From Quercus robur (Eukaryota; Streptophyta; Magnoliopsida; Fagales; Fagaceae): a stretch of 64,000 nucleotides of DNA. The position numbers and the translations under genes were made by a program. Numbering within the stretch: position 1 is the stretch's first letter; each line of letters begins with the position of its first letter. The notes under the pieces were generated by a model. That model was not told the origin of the DNA. It saw nothing but the letters and a program-made list of their open reading frames with translations, and did not search any database. Shown one piece after another: positions 22,910-34,857 of this stretch. The stretch spans positions 5,590,974-5,654,973 of the forward strand of contig NC_065536.1 in assembly GCF_932294415.1 (NCBI RefSeq). The letters run 5' to 3'.

Positions 22910-25900
22910 CAATGGAAAAAGAAATACCCTTTCTTTATCACAGATTTAGGCTTATTAAAACCTTTCTTTTCCTCTTTCTATAACAACAACAGCACCACCT
23001 TTGCAAATAGTTGGATGTCCTCGTTGTTGGCTTCTTAGCTTTAGGTGCATCATAATTATAGAATGATTTAGCTCCTGGTATTTAATCCAAACATTTCATA
23101 TTAACTTGGAATGGACTTTTGTTATGAATTTTTTCATAAGAAGATGAACAAAACTTTAATATTGAAAAGCACAAATTGAATGAAATTATAATAGAGAGAT
23201 ATTTGAGAAAGAGAGAGAGGCATGGAGGTTAAGTATAGTACCATGTAATTGTATCTTTTTGGTTCTTTAATTTGGCAAGACCAAACTCCCAACTCTTTAA
23301 AATCACCATTTCTCATCAACAATAAATTTCTCATAAAAAAAAATGCACTCATATTTGAAATTTACATATGCATTCAGATTTACATAAATAAACGCACTCT
23401 CACTCAAATAACCAACCCCCTATTCTTCTCCAAAAAAACATGCACAAATAGTGCTTCAAAGGAAATTAATGAACAAAGCCTTAATAATATTTTAGCAACA
23501 GATTTGGATATAAAATTTAAAACTTTAACAATAATGTGCGCCATTATCTAAAATTCAGTGTTTCTTCCAATGACAGTGCTATGCATAAAAAAAAGAAAAA
23601 AAGAAAAAGACAATTCAAAGATCCTCTAGAAGTTGAGCTGGTGGCTTTTTTGCGTTGCTGAAATTTTGCTCATGAAGAACAGAAAAATGCTTATATTCTA
23701 GAAGGTGATTCAGCTACATATCCATATGGATATTGATCAACATGGTTAGAAACATCATTGAGAAGGTAAGACCATTACTAAACAACTTTGAGCACTTTGA
23801 AGTTTTGTTGTAAAAAGAGAAGTTAACATGGAAAATCATACAGTGGCTAGGCATGCCCAATTTGTGACAAATTTGATAGTGTGGATGGATGAAGCTTTGT
23901 CCAACAACAATTTATCCTTGATGCAATTGCAATAAAATATATGTTTCCTTCAAGAAAAAAAAATAGGAAAGCTAAGTTATTTAATTATTTGTGAAGCATT
24001 TGGATTGGCATTTTAGAGCTTCAACAATTATGAGGGAAGCAAATGGAGAATTATTAGTTAAGCTTTCTGCTACTTCTATTTTTTGATTGTTGATGGAGTT
24101 GTCACCCTTTGGTTTTCCTACAACAAATTTTTTTTGTTTCCTACAATTCGACATTTAAGGAAAATGATTCATCAAAATGTGCAAAACATATCCATATTAC
24201 ATACTTTAATCTTAACTTTCTTATGCAACTAAAGATTAATCAAATAAAGATGTGGACACATTAATACTAAATCATATTCATAGTAAGTTGAAAACCATTA
24301 AAAGTGCAACTATATTTTTTCCCCCAACCAATATATGTCATGATCATCAACATGAAAATTCTCTTCAAGTATGAAAAATGCACGATAAGTTCCCATAGTT
24401 ATATATTTAAATTCAGTCATGTAAGTTTAAGTGTAAAGAGCACTACAATATTTAGACGTACAAAACCCAAGAGATCCCCCTACACTAAGCCAGTCAAAAG
24501 CATTGAAGTATTTTAATTCTAGTATGTTTACTCTATAAATTTATTTAAGTAAAACTACTGTTGGTTTGTTTTCATTTATATTTTAAATGTTTCCTTGAAA
24601 TCAAAGTAAATAAGCAGATCACTGACCTTTTTGAACAACGGCAACTCTAGCCCTACAAAGTATAAGGTGGTGGTTATGGTCTGGAGGCATTCCTCTAAGA
24701 ATATTTCAAACATATTACCAAAAAAACAAAGAGAGAAAAAGATCCATGGATTGAAGAGATAGTAACTGGCATCATACAGCTATGGGCCATCCTTGACCTT
24801 TTCTTTTGTAGGCATCTATTTTATGAGTCAGTAATGCAATCATCTTTTAATACCTATGACTCTATAGTGCAATCATCTTAATGGTATTAAAAGTCAGAGG
24901 ATTTGTTTTGCAGGTACATATTTTCTGAACAACATAATTCTAAGGAATTCAAATGCAAGTCCATAAGACATTTTGTCAAACACGTATCATGCTATAAAAC
25001 TCAGCCAACAGTCATGCAAACACTGTTAACTCAATTAAGATAAATCTGTTGTATATTAATTAGCAACCCAAGTATTAAAAACAATCTAAATATCTTATCC
25101 TTAGAATTATAAGTCTAGAGTACCCTAAAAAATAAATCCAAACATTCCAAGCAAAACCAAATCATTTCAAAGGCTGCAGAATGAAGAAGTAACTAAATTT
25201 AAAATCAGATAAAAAAATTGAAGATTTTGGTAATCTAACAATTACAGCATATGTATAATTCAAGGCACAATCAATTAAGATAAGCAATCTTTCTCCAAAA
25301 AAAAATTAAGATAAACATTATACATAAACCATATCAGTTGTGGGATCAATGCATGCCACTATTTGAAGGCCAAAGAGGTATTATGTACTAAGTGTGACTC
25401 AATAACATATAATTAATAAACACCAAAAAACTAATCTTCATGCTGATCATGGCAGTATAGACTAAATAATGGCATAAAAAATTATTTTAAAAAAAGATCA
25501 GTGTGAAAAGGTATTTAACAGAAGTAAAAGAAGTCCAAAAACAAATGGGAAAAATTACAAAGCGTCTCATATAAGAAAGGTGAAGAAGAAACAAAACCTA
25601 TGTTAGAGAAAGATTACTTTAAAGAGAGTGAAGAGGTATTCCGTCAACTCCAAATCTCCAACCAATCATGGTGAAATTACAGCCTTTGATGGACATGCTT
25701 TTGATTCTCTTATCACCTTTTCTACTTTCTGCTCTATACACAGATGGAAAGTCAATGACAGATAAACAGGGAAAAAAAATCTAATAAAAGCATCATACAT
25801 AGGGGGAAAAAAACAGATCAAGCATGAAAAAAGAGTAAGAAAAAAATTGCAAGTCTATAATACATTATCCCCACACTCATGAAAGCTGTGACAGACACCC

Positions 25901-25989
25901 AGAAGGCCAAGAACTGTTCTCCTACATAATAGTTTGAAACAGCAATAGTAGTCCAGCTGAAACTGAAATCAAGATATCACAATTGCTAT
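22910..25989. other. intergenic, no gene
   Basis: AT-rich and dense in stop codons. The frames seen are short and unlike any family I know. The missing later exons of the fragment at 26438-26680 would be expected here on the minus strand, and I do not see them. Confidence 0.55.
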
Positions 25990-25999
25990 GTAAAACACA

Positions 26000-26375
26000 T
26001 TTCAATTCACTAAAGTTGCAATGAACCCATTTCAACATTTAGAACAAAGGCCTCAAAAATCACAGAACAACCCAATTCAAATTCACTAAATTTTCAATGA
26101 ACCTGTACCAACTCCTAGAACAAAAGCCACCTAAATCTCATTCACTAAATTTACAATGAACCCATATCAATAATTTGAACAAAAGCCTCCAAAATCACAC
26201 AAAAAAACCCATTTCAATTCACTAAATTTAAAATGAACCCATATCAACACTTTGAACAAAAGACACCAAAATCATACCCATTTCAATTCACTATAAATTT
26301 ACAATGAACCCATATCAACACTTAACACAAAAGTCTACATAATCACACAAAAAAAACCAATTTCAATTAACAAAA
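26000..26375. repeat. degenerate tandem repeat, unit about 70-75 bp, about 5 copies
   Basis: The unit reads roughly TTCAATTCACTAAATTTACA, then ATGAACCCATATCAACA, then TTGAACAAAAGCC, then AAAATCACAC. Copies differ by substitutions and small indels. It lies immediately 3' of the orphan exon at 26438-26680. Confidence 0.75.
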
Positions 26376-26437
26376 TACCAAACCCAACTTTCACCAGAAT
26401 GAAACTAAAAACCACAAAAAATCACAGTGATATACAC

Positions 26438-26680
26438 CTCTTTGTTCATATCAGCCTTCCTAGCCATGACAGCAGCAAAGAGCAACCTGGGAACCTGATC
26501 AAATTCGGAGGCCTCAATTTTGGAGGGCCAAACCTGGGGGTTCTTGCAGCAAAGGAAGACATGGCGCTGGTAGAACTCGACTGACTCGGTGAGTTGACTC
26601 GTCCTGAAGTCCGGGCGAGAGAAACCGAACTCAACATCAAGTGGGTCTGACACTGCCTTCTTCACAATTGTCTTCTCCAA
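26438..26680 (-). pseudogene. orphan first exon of a sucrase/ferredoxin-like protein
   Basis: Eighty-one codons match the start of the plant sucrase/ferredoxin-like (thioredoxin-like ferredoxin, AIM32-related) family: DVEFGFSRPDFRTSQL, then RHVFLCCKNPQVWPSKIEAS and VPRLLFAAVMARKADM. After NKE comes a possible donor (GTGTAT). The rest of the family signature (SHGSRDRRCGVCG, the iron-sulphur cysteines and HxGGHKYAGN) is absent from this window on the minus strand. It is probably a gene fragment; a very long intron is the alternative. Confidence 0.65.
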
Positions 26681-27836
26681 TGATCATAATCATTGCCCAT
26701 TACCTTATCATTCCATAGTTGCCACATTACAATGAAATTTTCAATGTCATACATATAAAGTCAATATATATTCCAATCCGGATGACCACCAAAAGCCAAA
26801 CACAAACAAAGAAACCAAGATATTGAATCAGAAATCTAACAAAAAAGCAAAAGACACTATCCAATATTGATTCAATCTACTCTCTACGATGATTGCAAAA
26901 TTACTACCAAAATCATCCAAATATCCAAACCAAAACCAAAGCTAAGCAAAAACAAATTATAACCAAAATACCTTTATCGAAACCATATTTAACCCAAATG
27001 CCTCAATCAAAACCCTATAATCAACACAATAAGAAATAGAGAAAGAAAAAATGTAAAGGAAACATTAATGAAAGACATTTCAATTAAATAAAAAACACAG
27101 AAGACATTAGAAAGCAAATAGAAAGCCAAAGGTTATAAATGCCAAGGAAAAACATACAAAGAAAGAGCATTACCCCATCAATTAACTATGCAATTGAAGT
27201 AATAGTATTTGAATAGGAAAAGCAACAATATTTGATTAAGAGAAAAAAAAAAAAATTTATGCTAACCTATGGTTAAAGTATAGTCAAAGTAAATGTAAGT
27301 AAAGTAACTTAGAAACATCTAGTAGAAGTCCTATAAACAAATAGAAAAGAGAACAGAATAACTCATTTAAGAAATGTGTAAAAGAATAAGTATCTGTTTA
27401 GTGACAGATTGTTGTAGAGAGAGAAGCGGCATCTAACAAAGAAAATATGGTTGGCAGCATAATATGCATATTGTAAAATTAATCACATAACAGCCTAACC
27501 ATACACCAAATCTAATCCAATAACCTTAATCAAAATCAAATCTAACCCAAATGCCTAAATCGAATCTATAGTACCAAACACCAAAACACAAATCATAATT
27601 ATGGCGTAATTTTAAAAAGAATAAAGAAAACCTTTACCAGTAACAGTTTCGGCTGCACTACGGTGGTTGGTGCCCAAATCTAAGCCTAAATCAAAATCAA
27701 TTCAATTGAAATAACCAAACATAAATCATATTTAAATGATATACTTTTAAAACGAAACAAAAAACCTTACCGGTAAAGGTTTCGATGAAGTGACAGAACG
27801 GTAGAAAAAATAGTGAAGTGGTTTGCTTAATCGACC
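26681..27836. other. intergenic, no gene
   Basis: AT-rich. A-run at 27241-27254. Nothing supportable. Confidence 0.5.
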
Positions 27837-28010
27837 AAATGAGAAGTTTGGATCTTTATCCTTATCTGGCAGTGGATTTCTCACAACCCACAAAAATCTT
27901 TGATCACTGTTTTCTAAACCCACCGCTATTTCTTTCAACTGTTTCTCCCAAAAAGATCCCAAGCTTCTGAAACATAGAAACACAACGCTTCGGCTCGGTT
28001 GTGAGTTCAG
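27837..28010 (-). pseudogene. UDP-glycosyltransferase fragment
   Basis: Fifty-eight codons match family 1 plant UGTs in the region before the PSPG box: [17 protein letters not shown], then [20 protein letters not shown] and VRNPLPDKD. Homology ends abruptly on both sides and the PSPG box is missing, so this is a scrap, not a gene. Confidence 0.75.
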
Positions 28011-28226
28011 TCAATTCAAAAACTCGTGCTCTTTTCCATCTTGATTGGTGTCTGATGTTTGGGTTTCAGTTTTTAGAGCATACAGTTTTTGATCTCTCGA
28101 TCTCTCTCTCTCTCCTTCTCCGTTCTCTGTATCGCAAGTTTTTTTTGGGAGTATTGCAAGCCCTTTTAATTGTAATTTTAAGCGGTTAGTTTTCTTTTTA
28201 TACCGGGAGGCTTTTAAGCGGTTACT

Positions 28227-28412
28227 AATGATATGTCCACGAAATTTTTACAATAAATTTTAAGTGACAAGTTGTTACTAGGTATTAGTGTTGGGATAAA
28301 AAAGTAATCTTAGTGTTATGTTTAAATTTGAACCAATAACAACTAATCATCCATGATTTGTTATGAAAATATTGTAAAAATATTGTGGACGTAGCATTTC
28401 TCATATAGTATA
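28227..28412. mobile_element. foldback MITE, about 190 bp
   Basis: The ends (TGTCCACGAAATTTTTACAA and, inverted, ACGTCCACAATATTTTTACA) pair imperfectly over about 45 bases. The same sequence appears twice more, inverted to each other, inside the arms of the 29067-30342 element (about 29435-29610 and 29808-29975). Confidence 0.65.
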
Positions 28413-28420
28413 TATGATAT

Positions 28421-28446
28421 GTATATATATATATATATATATATAT
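28421..28446. repeat. (TA)n microsatellite
   Basis: An uninterrupted run of alternating T and A directly after the MITE. Confidence 0.9.
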
Positions 28447-29057
28447 TGATATATTGATGTGGTTGCTATTCTAACAAAGTTGAATACTCCTACTTCCAAT
28501 CAACATTCAACAATCAATTCATAAGCATTAATAAAAAATAAAAAAATAAAAGAAGATGAAGAAGAAAAGAAAAGCAAAACACCATCATAGTTCTTATTGC
28601 GAATAAAAACGGTAAAAAAAAAAAAGAATTGAAAATGGGGGTCAATGTTTCTCTAAAAAAATTTTAAAAAAAAATGGGGGTCCATGGATTCAATTGGGTC
28701 GGGTTGGAATTAAAACAAAGAAACCAAACCAACTTCTCCCCCTTGAGATATCTCCGCTCATGATAATTTCATTTTTTATGGGATGATAATTTCAAAATTA
28801 AGTCAATCCAAGCCGTAGTACCAAGAAAAGAGTGTTTGATTGTGTGAAACACTGAAACCACAAAAATCTATTCTTGTGAGGTTCATTGCAGAGAACCCTT
28901 CAATGAGAGTGTATTAAAGTTTATGGTTCACGTGGAGGAAATTATTATAGAAAAATTTTAAAGGTTCATAGACTAATGTACTAGAGGCAAAGGCAACCAA
29001 GAGCGGGTTTGTTTGCAAAGTATGCATAAAGGGTGGTCTACGATATATATATATAAA
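28447..29057. other. intergenic, no gene
   Basis: Nothing supportable. Confidence 0.5.
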
Positions 29058-29066
29058 GGTTTTGTA

Positions 29067-30342
29067 GAGTCTTTTGGCTTAATATTGGTAAATCTGAAAT
29101 TTATTTGCATTATAGGTACTGTTTGAACTTAATTGGTGAATTGAGGAAAGAGAAAGAATTTCGGCAACAGTGTTGCCGAAATTCGACAAAAGTAGGAGAG
29201 AGAAAGGGAAAAAGTTGGAGAGAGAAATATTTTGAATTTCAGTAACAGCGTTGCTGAAATTCCTCTGCCCAAACTCCCTGCCCGAGTCCTGTGTCCTGAG
29301 CAATGCAGCAATGCCATTGCCGAAATAGGGAAAAAAAGAAAATTTTTTTTGGTAATTGTGGCAATGGCATTGCCGAAAATTGGATGGGAAAAAAAAATGT
29401 TGTTGCCAAAATCTGGGAAGAAATTTAAAAAAACGTGTTACATTCACAATATTTTTATAATACTTTCACAACAAATCACAGGTGATTAGTTATTATTAGT
29501 TCAAATTTGATTTTAACACTGAGATTACTTTTTTAATCTAATAATAACAACCTGCCACTTAAAATTTGTTGTAAAAATATTGTAAAAATTGTGTGTACCT
29601 ATCATTTCTTTAAAAAAAAAAATTAAATAATAGAATTGTGGCAATGGGATTCACCTATTTCAGGAATCCCATTGCCACAATTCTATTCCCTTTTTTTTTT
29701 CCTCGCATTTTCGGCAATAGTATTGCCGAAATAGGTGAAAATTTTTCTCACCTCTTTCGGCAATCCCATTGCCACAATTCTATTTTTTTTTTTTTTTTAA
29801 GAAATGATAGGTACACATAATTTTTACAATATTTTTACAACAAATTTTAAGTGGCAAATTGTTGTTATTAGATTAAAAAAGTAATCTCAGTGTTAAAATC
29901 AAATTTGAACTAATAATAACTAATCACCTGTGATTTGTTGTGAAAGTATTAAAAAAATATTGTGAATGTAACACATTTTTTTAAATTTCTTCCCAGATTT
30001 CGGCAACAACATTTTTTTCCCCATCCAACTTTTGGCGATTCCATTGCCACAATTACCAAAAAAAAATTTCTTTTTTTTCCCTATTTCGGCAATGGCATTG
30101 TCGCAATTGCTTAGGACACAAGACTCGGGCAGGGAATTTGGACAGAGGAATTTTGGCAACGCTGTTACCGAAATTCAAAATCTTTCTCTCTCCAACTTTT
30201 TCCCTTTCTCTCTCCTACTTTTGTTGAATTCGGCAATACTGTTGCCGAAATTCTTTCTCTTTCCTCAATTCACCAATTAAGTTCAAAGAGTACCTATAAC
30301 GCAAATAAATTTCAGATTTACCAATATTAAGCCAAAAGACTC
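29067..30342. mobile_element. Mutator-type foldback element built of short palindromes
   Basis: The 1276-bp element is almost wholly an inverted repeat: arms of about 560 bp (29067-29650 and about 29762-30342) around a short centre that is itself hairpin-forming. The termini are GAGTCTTTTGGCTTAATATT and its inverse. A perfect 9-bp duplication GGTTTTGTA flanks it (29058-29066 and 30343-30351), so it was moved by a Mutator-class transposase. The termini do not match the MULE at 9873, so it belongs to another family. It encodes no transposase. Each arm includes a copy of the MITE seen at 28227. Confidence 0.88.
29157..30255. repeat. about 13 copies of a GGCAA-n-TTGCC palindrome within the foldback
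   Basis: Short hairpins of the form TTTCGGCAA-core-TTGCCGAAA recur, for example at 29157-29183, 29234-29262, 29634-29684, 29708-29731, and around 30083, 30152 and 30228. The central 3-5 bases vary (AGT, AGC, TGGCA, TAGTA). The outer bases are kept, with TTTC/GAAA sometimes changed to TTGT/ACAA. Confidence 0.85.
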
Positions 30343-30351
30343 GGTTTTGTA

Positions 30352-32458
30352 AGTCTTGACTATTTGTAATTGTTCCTTTATTTTGAATTATATAAGACTG
30401 TTTCAATTTGTGTCATTGGAGTGGTATTCATTTGCAGAGTTTCTTAATTAGTTTTCTACTTGATTACCAAATCTTGTATTGTACTTTATCCTTTATATAT
30501 TCTTGTCTTATGGTGGCAATCTTTGATGTGTGTTGAAGTATAATAATATTATGGAGACTTTGAAAATTAATTAATAATTTCACTACAAATTTAACAAAGA
30601 GGTCTAAACAAGAATTTTTTAAAGCTATGGTAGCCACCCTAAGTGACGAATTTGAGAGTGAGTCTGAAGGTGAAGGTGTCGAACATATGGTTTTTTTTTT
30701 TTTTTTTTTACATTTTTTAAAGCCTTATTTTTTTTTTAAAATACAACTATAATTTTTCCACTTTTAGCAAATAAGGATTTTTTTTTCTTTTTTTTTGGTG
30801 CAAAAAGCTAATCAAAGAAGATCCAATCTATAAGTGATTTAAATTCTAGTGATTTTATGTATATATACATACTTCTTTTTCTTCCTTTGTGGAATTATTA
30901 TATTATGACAATTATTATCAAACTATTAATTTAAGGATTATTGGAATTTTGTATAGAGGTTTTTTATTTTATTTTACGTGTACAGAAATAAATACAAAAA
31001 AAGAGGTTAGAAAGTATTTTTACTTTATTACCAAATATTAGGCTAAATCACAAATTGCACCCTCTAACTTTATCTAAAATTCAATTAAGTTATATAACTT
31101 CAATTTCATTCAATACAATTCTCTAAGTTTCATGCTAGGTCTTAATGGTTTCTCTACCATGGGAACCTATCTTAATGCTAGTCCTCAAGAACCCATGATC
31201 TCAAGGTTTGATGATGTGGCTAGATTAGTGTTTGTGAGAATTTGGTAGTGGGGGTTTTGGGTATAATTACCGATTATTGATAGTCGATGAGTGAGGTGTT
31301 TTGGGTTTTTTGTGTTGTGTGTTGCGTGTTCTATTGGTTGGCCGTGTGTGGTGGGGTTGGGATCACCATGAGCCACCAAAAACCCATTCACCACCACCCA
31401 CAAATCCCAAACACTTAAAAACTCAAAAATTTCTCACTACTTTGCAATCCAATAGTAGAAGCTACAAAAATAAGGCATTCTATTTTTTAATCCTTCCTTT
31501 TTCATGTGCTCTTCTTTAGTTTAATTATTTTTTAAATACCAAATAATAATTTATATTATTTAAATTATTTATTTTTTTCAAAAATATTCTTCATTAATTT
31601 TATGACAAAATAACAAAATTAAGTTGTTTTGGGAGTCATTACCAGTGCAATTTTGACGAACGCTAATAGAGAAGGATTAAATTAAATAAAGTTGAAATTT
31701 AAGGAGCCAAATTGAATAAAATCAACAATACAAGATTGAATTGAATTTTAGGTAAAACTAAAATGTGCATTTTGTAATTTAAGCGAAATATTATTATTAT
31801 TTAAATTGTGGTCCACTGTAGAAGCATTATTATATCTTCAACGTTGTATTGTTTTCTTCCACTACAACGCACAGGTACTCTCAAAGTCTTCGCTCCACCT
31901 GAACCTCTACTCTTCCCTGTAACCAAGCACCATCTGAACCCATCTCCCAAAGTCAACTCCTAAATGTGAAGCTGTCCACCTATAATTTGAGTTTCCACTT
32001 CCAACCCAGAAAGAAAGTACTCATATCATATTAGTATATTGTCAACTTCTTTTCCAGTTTCTATAGCAACTCCTCAAGACACTACAAAAAACATGATTTG
32101 TTTCAACCCACTTTTTCCAAGGGTTCACTGAAAATGGTCGAAACAAACACTAACAAACTGGCGCTAATTAAAATCTGACTAATCTAGTTACAATGGTCAT
32201 TAAAACCCTTGAAATAAACCAAAACACTAAAATCCGCGTAATTGCTGCCTCCAAATTTTTACATTTTTCAACGAAATTCTAACACAACCCTTAATAAAAG
32301 ATATCCAAATGTTTCAACCCTCGAAATAAAGTCTCTCTCTCTCCCTCAAACTCAAAATTCAGAAAACCAATTTTCGAATAAAGTCTTTGCTCACTCTCTT
32401 AGAAAACCCATTTTCATTTTGTTCAACCTTCCTCCAAACTAAATGAGAACTCCTAGAA

Positions 32459-32492
<34 letters not shown>

Positions 32493-32636
32493 AACTTTCA
32501 TGGAGTCCAACAACAACAAAAACATAGAGACCATCAATTTTTAAGTAGTGTTAACAGTTCATTGGTAAATTTTGTGGCTGTGGCAATTTATCAATTCTTG
32601 AATAAATGTTTTTATTGTTTTTCCATGTGGATTCAG
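30352..32636. other. intergenic, no gene; (CT)n at 32461-32490
   Basis: AT-rich with several T-runs. A 30-base CT microsatellite sits shortly before the VPS2-like fragment. The missing first exon of that fragment was not found here. Confidence 0.55.
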
Positions 32637-33235
32637 GTATAGAGAAGGAAATTGGAGCATTGCAATTAGAAGTTTGTGAAGAGCTTCCAAATTATCCTCA
32701 TCTCCTCTTTCTAAGTTTGTGTTATCTCTCACATAATTTTAAATCATGTTAGGAAAAGAAGCTTGTTGCTGAGATAAAGAGAACAGCTAAAACTGGAAAT
32801 GAGGTATGTTCTGTTTCTTATGAGTCGACTAGATTCATGCCAGTCCTAAAATTCTTGAGTTTGTGACATCTAATTTATCTACAGTTCTTGTGTTATTTGA
32901 ATCTTTCAAATTTATCATTTGCCTGTCCTATTTCTGTCTTTGTGTTCTACAGGGAGCAGCCAAAATTCTAGCTCACCAGCTAATCAGGCTTAGGCAACAA
33001 TAGCAAAATTACAAGGTAGTCGAGCTCAAATGAGAGGAATAGCAACTCATACACGGTGGACTGTCAAAGATCTGTCTGTGTTTTTTGATTTTTTCTTTTT
33101 CTTTATCGGCTTTTTCTAGTGCATCTGTGCATGGTGCTTTAGCAACATTTTTCCTGTCTGCAGGCAATGCATGCGCATTCGTCAGTTGTTGTGGGCATGA
33201 CAGGTGCCACCAAGGCAATGGCAGCCATGAATAAG
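32637..33235 (+). pseudogene. VPS2 (CHMP2, ESCRT-III) gene fragment with a frameshift
   Basis: Four exon-like pieces with intact splice borders match plant VPS2.2/VPS2.3: 32637-32671 (GIEKEIGALQLE), 32753-32803 (EKKLVAEIKRTAKTGNE), 32953-33055 (GAAKILAHQLIRLRQQ, then shifted, GSRAQMRGIATHT) and 33164-33235 (AMHAHSSVVVGMTGATKAMA). One base is missing near 33001, turning the expected CAA-ATA into CAA-TAG. The first exon and everything after MNK are absent. Introns are kept, so this is a piece of a duplicated gene, not a retrocopy. VPS2 proteins act in endosomal sorting; this copy cannot. Confidence 0.85.
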
Positions 33236-33239
33236 GTTA

Positions 33240-34550
33240 GATGGTAATATTTACTAATATACACAAACACGCATGCGCACATGTGTAACTTTTGGTTATT
33301 GTCACACCTAACAAAATCTTTTTTTATTGGCAGTAATTTGTCAAAACCACCATTGGATTATATGTGTTTAACACACTGTCATGCTTGTCAAATATTAAGA
33401 TGACTGGATTTAAGAGTCATCTCATTTGTAAATTGTTCAAATTTCTAGTTTTTATTTTTTTTTTATTTAAAATACACCAAATGCTGGAATTTATAGATTA
33501 AATAGTAAACAACATCCACGTGTGTAGACTATCTTAACATCCATTCTTTCATAAATGGATTTTTATGAAAGAAAGTAATTTTGTAAGACTTTGTTGATGA
33601 AACACTGTTATAGCTGTGTTGACTGCTGCCTAGATGAACATCACATGTGTAGACTATCTTAACATCCCCTTCAATCCAAGACTCATAAGAGATTGCAACG
33701 CCAGCAAGCTGGTTGAGCAAGAAACAACACTGGGTTTGAAGCTAAGGCAATTGTTGATTGATTGTCACACCAGAGTGGAGGTGGAATGGAGAGAAGAAGT
33801 CTTAAGCAATGAATAGATCGAAATGCATATTTTGTTGATAATGAAAAGAAGTCTTAAGCAATGAAATATCCTTGATAGAAAGTAAAATGTAGCCTTTGAT
33901 TTCTAAATTTTCTTTCCATTAATTTTTGGATTAGTTTGAGTAGTGGCAACAACAAAAACATCAATAGCATCCACAATGATTGGACCGGAATAAGAAACAG
34001 AGTATCTTTGAGATCATATGATCTTACGGTTTATAATGCAATTCACATGTTGACCCTTTTATATGTAGGCCAGAGAAGAAAAAAGTCTGGTGCTGATGTA
34101 TATCTGATTTATCTGTTGAAAGTTCAATGTTGTGATATTCTATTCCTTTAATCTGATTGTGAAATTTCCATTTTTGTTTTTTTCAAGTGGCTTTGCTGTT
34201 AATTTGGGTTGCTGATATAAGGAAACATGTGAAGAATTTAGAATTTGGGAAGGGACACGTATATAAAGTTGTGCATGTAACCGATTTTTATTTCCTTTCA
34301 TTACCTTTAGCCTTATATAGGATGTATTAGGATTTGTTCTATTCACCTACGACCATGTTAGATTGTGCAAAGAACCTTGTTTTTACAATTTAAAACTCTT
34401 GCCCCTATTGACTATTGAATTAGATCATATAAATATTGATCGGGTTAATATGACTTTTGGTATCATATAAATTCATACAATTATGAATTTTTGTGTATAT
34501 ATATATATATATATATATTTGTGCATGATTGTGGTTTTTTTTTTTTAAAT
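33240..34550. other. intergenic, no gene
   Basis: A phrase (GTGTAGACTATCTTAACATC) occurs at about 33523 and again at 33648. A (TA)n run lies near 34495-34519. No gene is supported. Confidence 0.55.
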
Positions 34551-34558
34551 AAAATAAA

Positions 34559-34678
34559 ATCTTGTTTTGAGGGTCAAGAGACTCCTTAAATAACCTTATT
34601 TATCAAGGGTAGTAGATATAATTTTTTAAACCTTGGTAAAAGGTTATTTAAGGGTCTCTTGACCCTCAAAATAAGATT
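34559..34678. repeat. 120-bp hairpin
   Basis: The left arm (34559-34598) and right arm (34640-34678) pair over nearly 40 bases, centred on TTGAGGGTCAAGAGACTCCT against AGGGTCTCTTGACCCTCAAA. The loop is about 40 bases. The size is that of a small MITE or a miRNA precursor. Confidence 0.75.
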
Positions 34679-34857
34679 AGAGCACTTATTTTAAGGGCTA
34701 CGAAGGACGTCAAAATTTCCTTTTCGATGGTATATATTTCGAAGGTTATTAAGAGCCAATTGGATTCTTAAAATAAATTTTTTCAAGGGTTTTTAATACT
34801 TTTTTTAAGGGTTTTGACCCTTGAAAAAAGTCAAATTTGTTGTAATGAGGACATGGC

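Noticed and set aside
24600-24720. Minus-strand peptide near 24.6 kb (FLEECLQTITTTLYFVGLE)
   Set aside because: No family recognised and no splice-linked neighbours; too short to call.
29067-30342. Foldback as a derivative of the MULE at 9873
   Set aside because: Both have 9-bp duplications, but their terminal sequences differ (GGGATAATT against GAGTCTTTT), so they are different families.
33634-33816. 60-codon plus-strand frame after the VPS2 fragment
   Set aside because: It does not match the missing VPS2 C-terminus or anything else.
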